Below are positions 6,006 to 9,438 of a stretch of 9,438 bases of DNA, piece after piece. Each line of letters opens with the position of its first letter. Position 1 is the first letter of the stretch. The DNA is taken from positions 1-9,438 of the forward strand of contig JAQGOE010000013.1 in assembly GCA_028293725.1 (NCBI GenBank), in the 5' to 3' direction. The stretch is from Gammaproteobacteria bacterium (GTDB lineage: Bacteria; Pseudomonadota; Gammaproteobacteria; Steroidobacterales; Steroidobacteraceae). Position numbers and translations under genes: made by a program. The notes beneath the pieces are model-generated. The model did not search any database. It was given only the letters and a program-made list of their open reading frames with translations, and was not told where the DNA came from.

Positions 6006-8135
6006 ATGGGGTATACGACACAGGGCATCCGGAATATTGCGCTCGTGGGGTCGGCCGGCGGAGGTAAAACCCTCCTGTTGGAAGGGCTGCTCCTGCAGGC
6101 GGGCGCGATCCGCAGCAAAGGCAGCCTGCAGCGTGGCGCCACGGTCTCGGACTTCGATCCGCAGGAGAAGCGCCTGCAACACTCCCTCGATCCCGCCATC
6201 TGCGGTTTCGATTTCGAAGCCACTCACATCAATCTCATCGACACGCCCGGCTATCCGGATTTCCTCGGTCGCACCCTGTCGGTGCTCGAAGCCGTGGAAG
6301 CGGTCGCCATTGTCGTGAGCGCCGTCGATGGCGTCGACACACTGACCCATCGCCTCATGGAGTTCGCGCGGGAGCGCGAATTGTGTTGCCTCATCGTAGT
6401 CAACAAGATCGACAGCCCCGACGCACGCCCCGCCGCGGTGTTGGAAGAGCTGCGCGCGGCCTTCGGCTCCGAGTGCCTCCCCCTCGACCTTCCAGCGAAC
6501 GGAGGCGACTCAGTAGTCGACTGTTTTTTTCGACCCGGCGGCACAAATGTGACTGCCCGGGACGTGCAGTCCACAAAGGCGACCGCCTCGGACGTGCGGT
6601 CCGATTCCCGGGGCGACACCGACACCCCTGCCGATTTCTCCTCTGTCGCGGCCGCGCACACCCAGATCGTCGACCAGGTCGTTGAGCTCGACGAGCAGCT
6701 CATGGCCCTTTACCTGGAGCAGGGGGCCGAGCTCTCCCCGGAGCAACTCCACGACCCTTTTGAGCAGGCGCTGCGCGAGGGCCACCTGGTCCCTGTCTGT
6801 TTCGTTTCCGCGCAGACCGGCGCGGGCGTTCCTGAGTTGCTGCGGATTTTCACGCGTCTCATGCCGAACCCAACCGAAGGCAACCCGCCGCCCTTCTTCA
6901 AGGGCGAAGACGCCGCCGCGCAGCGGGTTCGGGTGAGCCCTGACCCTACCAAACACGTGGTAGCGCACGTGTTCAAGACGAGTATCGACCCTTATGTTGG
7001 CAAGCTAGCCGTGCTTCGCGTTCACCAGGGCACGATACGTCAAGGTAGCCATCTCTTTGTGGGAGACGCGCGCAAGCCGATAAAGATCGCACATCTATTG
7101 AAGCTCATGGGTAAGGAAACCGTGGAAATCCCACAGGCGATCCCCGGCGACATCTGCGCGGTCGCAAAGGTCGACGAGTTGAATCTGGATGCCGTGTTAC
7201 ACGACTCCCACGACGAGGACCACTTTCACCTCAAACCGGTCTCGTTTCCACCGCCGATGTTGGGCATTGCCATCGAGCCCGAGAGGCGCGGCGACGAGCA
7301 GCGGCTCGCCGATGCGCTTCACAAACTCATGGCCGAGGACCCGTGCGTGCGCATCGAGCATCACGCGGCCGTGAATGAGACCGTGATCTACGGTATGGGC
7401 GAGTTGCATCTTCGGGTGCTGCTCGAGCGTATGAGCGAGCGTTATGGCGTCCACATCAAAACCCGCCCACCACGGGTCCCGTACCGCGAGACGATCACCC
7501 GCCCGGCCGAAGGACATTGCCGGCACAAGAAACAAACAGGAGGCGCCGGGCAGTTTGGCGAGGTGTTCCTCCGGGTCGAGGCGCTCGGGCGCGGCGCGGG
7601 TTTCGAGTTCGTGGACGAGGTCGTGGGTGGCGCCATCCCGGGGCAGTTCATTCCCGCGGTCGAGAAGGGCGTGCGCCAGGTGTTATCCGAAGGCGCGCTG
7701 GCCGGGTTTCCGATGCAGGATCTGCGGGTCGTGGTCTATGACGGCAAACATCACCCGGTGGACTCGAAGGAAGTGGCCTTTGCCTCCGCGGCGCGCAAGG
7801 CGTTCATCGACGCTGTCCAGAAAGCGAGCCCCATCGTGCTCGAGCCGGTGATGCGCCTGGAAATCACCGCGCCCGCCAGCGCCATCGGCGATATCACCGG
7901 CGACCTCGCGACCCGCAGGGCGCGCATCAATGGCAACAGCGCATTGCCCGGCCAGCGCGCCACGGTGCAGGCGCTTGTGCCTTTGGCAGAAATCTCCGAA
8001 TATCAACTCCGCCTCAAAGCTCTCACCGGAGGTGAGGGCGCCTACGCTATGGAGCTGAGTCATTACGATCCCGTTCCCGCCCGCCGGCAACAACAACTCG
8101 TGCAAGCCTGGCGACCGAGATTGGATAGCGACTGA
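6006..8135 (+). CDS. EF-G-like translational GTPase (EF-G2-type paralogue)
   Basis: The product has 709 residues, full EF-G length. The GTPase domain shows G1 GSAGGGKT (15-22), G3 DTPGY (79-83), G4 NKID (133-136) and G5 SAQ (268-270). Domain II begins near HVFKTSIDPYVGKL (321-334). Domain III/IV features include GMGELHLR (463-470), RHKKQTGGAGQFGEV (506-520) and HHPVDSKEVAF (582-592), and domain V runs from about 613. Differences from housekeeping FusA: the G3 His is Tyr, the canonical switch I RGIT element is absent (RGATVSDFD instead), and residues 176-211 form a low-complexity insert. These place it with EF-G-like paralogues (EF-G2 type), some of which lack ribosome-stimulated GTPase activity. 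The start at ATG 6006 has GGAG 8 nt upstream and matches the N-terminus typical of the group (YTTQGIRNIALVG). The usual rpsL, rpsG and tuf neighbours are absent, also pointing to a paralogue. Its cellular role is unknown. Confidence 0.9.
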   Translation: MGYTTQGIRNIALVGSAGGGKTLLLEGLLLQAGAIRSKGSLQRGATVSDFDPQEKRLQHSLDPAICGFDFEATHINLIDTPGYPDFLGRTLSVLEAVEAVAIVVSAVDGVDTLTHRLMEFARERELCCLIVVNKIDSPDARPAAVLEELRAAFGSECLPLDLPANGGDSVVDCFFRPGGTNVTARDVQSTKATASDVRSDSRGDTDTPADFSSVAAAHTQIVDQVVELDEQLMALYLEQGAELSPEQLHDPFEQALREGHLVPVCFVSAQTGAGVPELLRIFTRLMPNPTEGNPPPFFKGEDAAAQRVRVSPDPTKHVVAHVFKTSIDPYVGKLAVLRVHQGTIRQGSHLFVGDARKPIKIAHLLKLMGKETVEIPQAIPGDICAVAKVDELNLDAVLHDSHDEDHFHLKPVSFPPPMLGIAIEPERRGDEQRLADALHKLMAEDPCVRIEHHAAVNETVIYGMGELHLRVLLERMSERYGVHIKTRPPRVPYRETITRPAEGHCRHKKQTGGAGQFGEVFLRVEALGRGAGFEFVDEVVGGAIPGQFIPAVEKGVRQVLSEGALAGFPMQDLRVVVYDGKHHPVDSKEVAFASAARKAFIDAVQKASPIVLEPVMRLEITAPASAIGDITGDLATRRARINGNSALPGQRATVQALVPLAEISEYQLRLKALTGGEGAYAMELSHYDPVPARRQQQLVQAWRPRLDSD
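6552..6602 (+). repeat. Imperfect 30-bp tandem repeat inside the EF-G-like gene
   Basis: The 21-nt block at 6552-6572 recurs at 6582-6602 with 17 of 21 identical bases, exactly 30 bp apart, so it keeps the frame. The encoded units are TARDVQS and TASDVRS. The first copy is itself a partial dyad (ACTGC at one end, GCAGT near the other). It lies in the low-complexity insert of the GTPase domain and looks like a recent in-frame duplication. Confidence 0.6.
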
Positions 8136-8140
8136 TGGGT

Positions 8141-8182
8141 ACCGTACCGAGGCGTGGGCCACGCAATGTGCCGCGGTACGGT
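8141..8182 (+). terminator. Two-tier hairpin just after the EF-G-like stop codon
   Basis: ACCGTACCG (8141-8149) pairs perfectly with CGGTACGGT (8174-8182), and inside it GCGTG (8152-8156) pairs with CACGC (8160-8164). The structure begins 6 nt after the TGA at 8133-8135. No U-run follows (GTTAGTAG), so it may be a Rho-associated 3' end or a stabilising structure rather than a classical intrinsic terminator. Confidence 0.45.
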
Positions 8183-8355
8183 GTTAGTAGATCCAGCTGG
8201 CAGTGTCACCTCCGAGAAACTCGATGCAGATGAGCGGATCGTTCTGCAGTACGAGCTCGCGGAGTGCCGCAACCTGCGGCTAGTGATTATGAAGTTTTCT
8301 TTGCAGATAGGAGCACCTCATCCATTAGGTGTCATCAATCTCGGCGATCCTACCT

Positions 8356-8380
8356 CTTGCCTCTAGATAGAGGCAAGTTT
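8356..8380 (+). terminator. 9-bp hairpin followed by TTT
   Basis: CTTGCCTCT (8356-8364) pairs perfectly with AGAGGCAAG (8369-8377) around a 4-nt loop AGAT, and TTT follows before the sequence turns GC-rich. The stem is good but the T-run is short, so this is a weak intrinsic terminator candidate. It could close the transcript from the EF-G-like gene if the hairpin at 8141-8182 is read through. Confidence 0.4.
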
Positions 8381-8428
8381 CGCCCGGGCCAACAACTGTT
8401 TGAACCAACTCTTGTGCGCAGGCATAGC

Positions 8429-8467
8429 TTAACGTGAGCTTCACTCTGCGCGTGATACTTACGTTAA
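8429..8467. promoter_or_regulatory. Dyad upstream of the NRPS promoter candidate
   Basis: TTAACGTGAG (8429-8438) pairs with CTTACGTTAA (8458-8467) with one G-T pair, and an inner TCAC/GTGA stem lies at 8441-8444 and 8452-8455. It ends 12 bp before a TTGACA hexamer, a position suited to a regulator binding site. As RNA it would fold as a two-part hairpin. Function is inferred from position only. Confidence 0.35.
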
Positions 8468-8479
8468 CAGGCGGACCCA

Positions 8480-8507
8480 TTGACAGGCGATGCCCGCTCG
8501 GGATACG
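8480..8507 (+). promoter_or_regulatory. Candidate sigma-70 promoter upstream of the NRPS
   Basis: A perfect TTGACA is at 8480-8485, with GATACG at 8502-8507 as the best -10 after a 16-nt spacer (3 of 6 matches). A dyad, GCTCG at 8496-8500 and CGAGC at 8518-8522, overlaps the -10 and could be an operator. If used, the NRPS transcript would have a leader of roughly 470 nt. The -10 is weak, so this is tentative. Confidence 0.3.
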
Positions 8508-8746
8508 TTTTGGAATACGAGCAGGGAATCAACACCACCTGCCGCTCACGCTGGCTGCGAAGGATCGCGGAATATGCATCGACGACGGTTACACGATGAT
8601 GTAGTGAACGGACACGCCGCTCGTTTATTCCAATGCACGGCCCCCAGCGTGATGAGTGCGCCTTCAATGGTCGCTCGTTATAACAACTACTGTTCCGCAT
8701 TCATTCCTCGCGCCCGCCTGCTGTTCGATTCGCTCGACTTGTAGAG

Positions 8747-8786
8747 CCTGAGTCGACGTCGATTGCGAGCCGACGTCAGGTGTTTT
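8747..8786 (+). terminator. Bulged hairpin followed by TGTTTT in the NRPS leader
   Basis: CCTG (8747-8750) and ACGTCG (8756-8761) pair with CAGG (8777-8780) and CGACGT (8771-8776), leaving a 5-nt bulge AGTCG on the left arm and a 9-nt loop. TGTTTT follows at 8781-8786. It could end a transcript coming from upstream, or act as an attenuator if transcription starts near 8515. Confidence 0.35.
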
Positions 8787-8981
8787 GAGCAGTTTGTAGA
8801 GGGGGCCAGGGATTGGGATCTGCGCAAGGATGGAATAGGCACTCGGCACGCGGGCATCTCTCATCCGCCCGACACACGAAGCGTGCGCTTCCGAAATCTG
8901 TATTCAACGAACTCGCCGGGGCGCGTCCTGCCGCCTTACATCGAAGTATCCGAAATCAGGCAATCAAAGGAATGAAGAGCA

Positions 8982-9438
8982 ATGGCATACGCGGCGAGGC
9001 TGGAGGAGCAAAGGCAGTACTGGCAGGACAAGTGCATCCAGGAGTTGTTCGAGGAGCAGGTGGAGCGCACGCCGCAGGCGGTGGCGCTGGTCTATGAAGG
9101 GCAGCAGCTCACCTATGCGCAGCTGAACGCGCGGGCCAATCAGTTGGCGCACCACTTGCGCGAGCTGGGGGTGAAGCCTGACACCTTGGTGGCGATCTGT
9201 GCCGAGCGCTCGCTGGAGATGGTGGTGGCGATTGTTGCCGTGCTCAAGGCAGGCGGAGCGTATGTGCCGCTGGATCCGGCCTATCCGCCGGAGCGGCTGC
9301 AATACATGCTACAGGACAGTGCCCCCCAGGTGGTGTTGACCTACGTGCCGGAGGCGCGGGGCACTCACGGGGAGTGGTTGTCGCAGCTGAGTGATCGAGT
9401 GCCCGTGATCGATCTGGAGACGCACTCGTCCGCCGGGT
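8982..9438 (+). CDS. Nonribosomal peptide synthetase, N-terminal adenylation domain (3' truncated by window)
   Basis: The frame is open for 152 codons to the window end. After a short lead (MAYAARLEEQRQYWQDKC) the adenylation domain begins at about residue 20: ELFEEQVERTPQAVALV, core A1 LTYAQL (43-48) with NARANQLAHHL following, and core A2 LKAGGAYVPLD (88-98). The A3 (P-loop-like) to A10 motifs and the substrate-selecting residues lie outside the window, so the amino acid activated cannot be predicted. No condensation domain precedes the A domain, which points to an initiation module, although YW in the lead could be a vestige of an upstream linker. The ATG at 8982 has AAAGGA 10 nt upstream. 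Leucines here favour CTG and TTG, whereas the EF-G-like gene uses much CTC, consistent with a separate origin or with module exchange. It probably opens a secondary-metabolite cluster to the right. Confidence 0.93.
   Translation, partial: MAYAARLEEQRQYWQDKCIQELFEEQVERTPQAVALVYEGQQLTYAQLNARANQLAHHLRELGVKPDTLVAICAERSLEMVVAIVAVLKAGGAYVPLDPAYPPERLQYMLQDSAPQVVLTYVPEARGTHGEWLSQLSDRVPVIDLETHSSAG

Larger units (their letters stand above)
8183..8981. other. Approximately 800-bp region without a convincing gene, upstream of the NRPS
   Basis: Composition is less GC-rich than in the flanking genes. Short open frames occur (8154-8366, 8490-8744 and 8763-8975 on plus, 8464-8700 on minus), but none has a good ribosome binding site, a familiar motif or a clear codon signature. 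The frame ending at 8975 would stop 6 nt before the NRPS start and could be a leader ORF, though I cannot support it. The stretch contains several dyads and a promoter candidate, listed separately. It could hold regulatory DNA plus decayed sequence. Confidence 0.5.

Noticed and set aside
5633..6223. 196-residue version of the acidic small protein
   Set aside because: The extra N-terminus is antisense to the start of the EF-G-like gene, and a good ribosome binding site sits before the internal ATG at 5887.
8464..8744. ORFs 8490-8744 (+) and 8464-8700 (-) as genes
   Set aside because: They lie opposite each other, have low-complexity, motif-free products and no convincing start sites; the region is better read as regulatory or decayed DNA.

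Overview
The window is GC-rich (roughly 60 to 65 percent by eye) and looks like the chromosome of a proteobacterium. Ribosome binding sites are purine-rich, G/C dominates third codon positions, the prkA-yhbH-spoVR stress cluster is present, and a multimodular-type NRPS gene begins at the right edge. I cannot name the genus. No RNA gene, insertion sequence, CRISPR array or phage gene is visible.

Layout. 1-103 may hold the last 33 codons of a gene entering from the left (weak). 104-699 has no convincing gene and is probably the upstream and leader region of the next operon. 700-5337 (+) is the core: prkA (AAA+ protein, historically a serine protein kinase), yhbH (DUF444, von Willebrand A-like) and spoVR. 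They are co-directional with gaps of 72 nt (48 nt if the earlier yhbH ATG is used) and 33 nt. Between prkA and yhbH lies a strong imperfect dyad whose 5' U-run can pair with the yhbH Shine-Dalgarno sequence in a UUUU/AGGA arrangement like that of fourU RNA thermometers. This is the most interesting non-coding element in the window.

5338-5424 is the convergent gap between spoVR and two small minus-strand genes, and it contains a nested GC-rich hairpin. The small genes encode an 84-residue, very acidic, proline-rich protein (5633-5887) and a 61-residue protein with a conserved-looking LDEALADSFPASDPVS segment (5425-5610, probable TTG start). Divergent from them across 118 bp is an EF-G-like translational GTPase (6006-8135). 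Its G3 motif reads DTPGY where canonical EF-G has DTPGH, its switch I is non-standard, and its G-domain insert carries an imperfect 30-bp repeat.

8136-8981 is an 846-bp gap with no convincing gene. It holds several dyads, a perfect TTGACA hexamer with a weak -10, and a hairpin followed by a short T-run. 8982 to the right end is the start of an NRPS that opens directly with an adenylation domain, so it is probably an initiation module.

The three-gene operon is a known stationary-phase, starvation or sporulation-associated unit. The EF-G paralogue and the two small acidic proteins could also belong to a slow-growth or stress setting, but that is inference. I see no wholly new multi-gene system here. 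The novelty candidates are regulatory (the prkA-yhbH hairpin and the NRPS leader) and the divergent EF-G-like GTPase.
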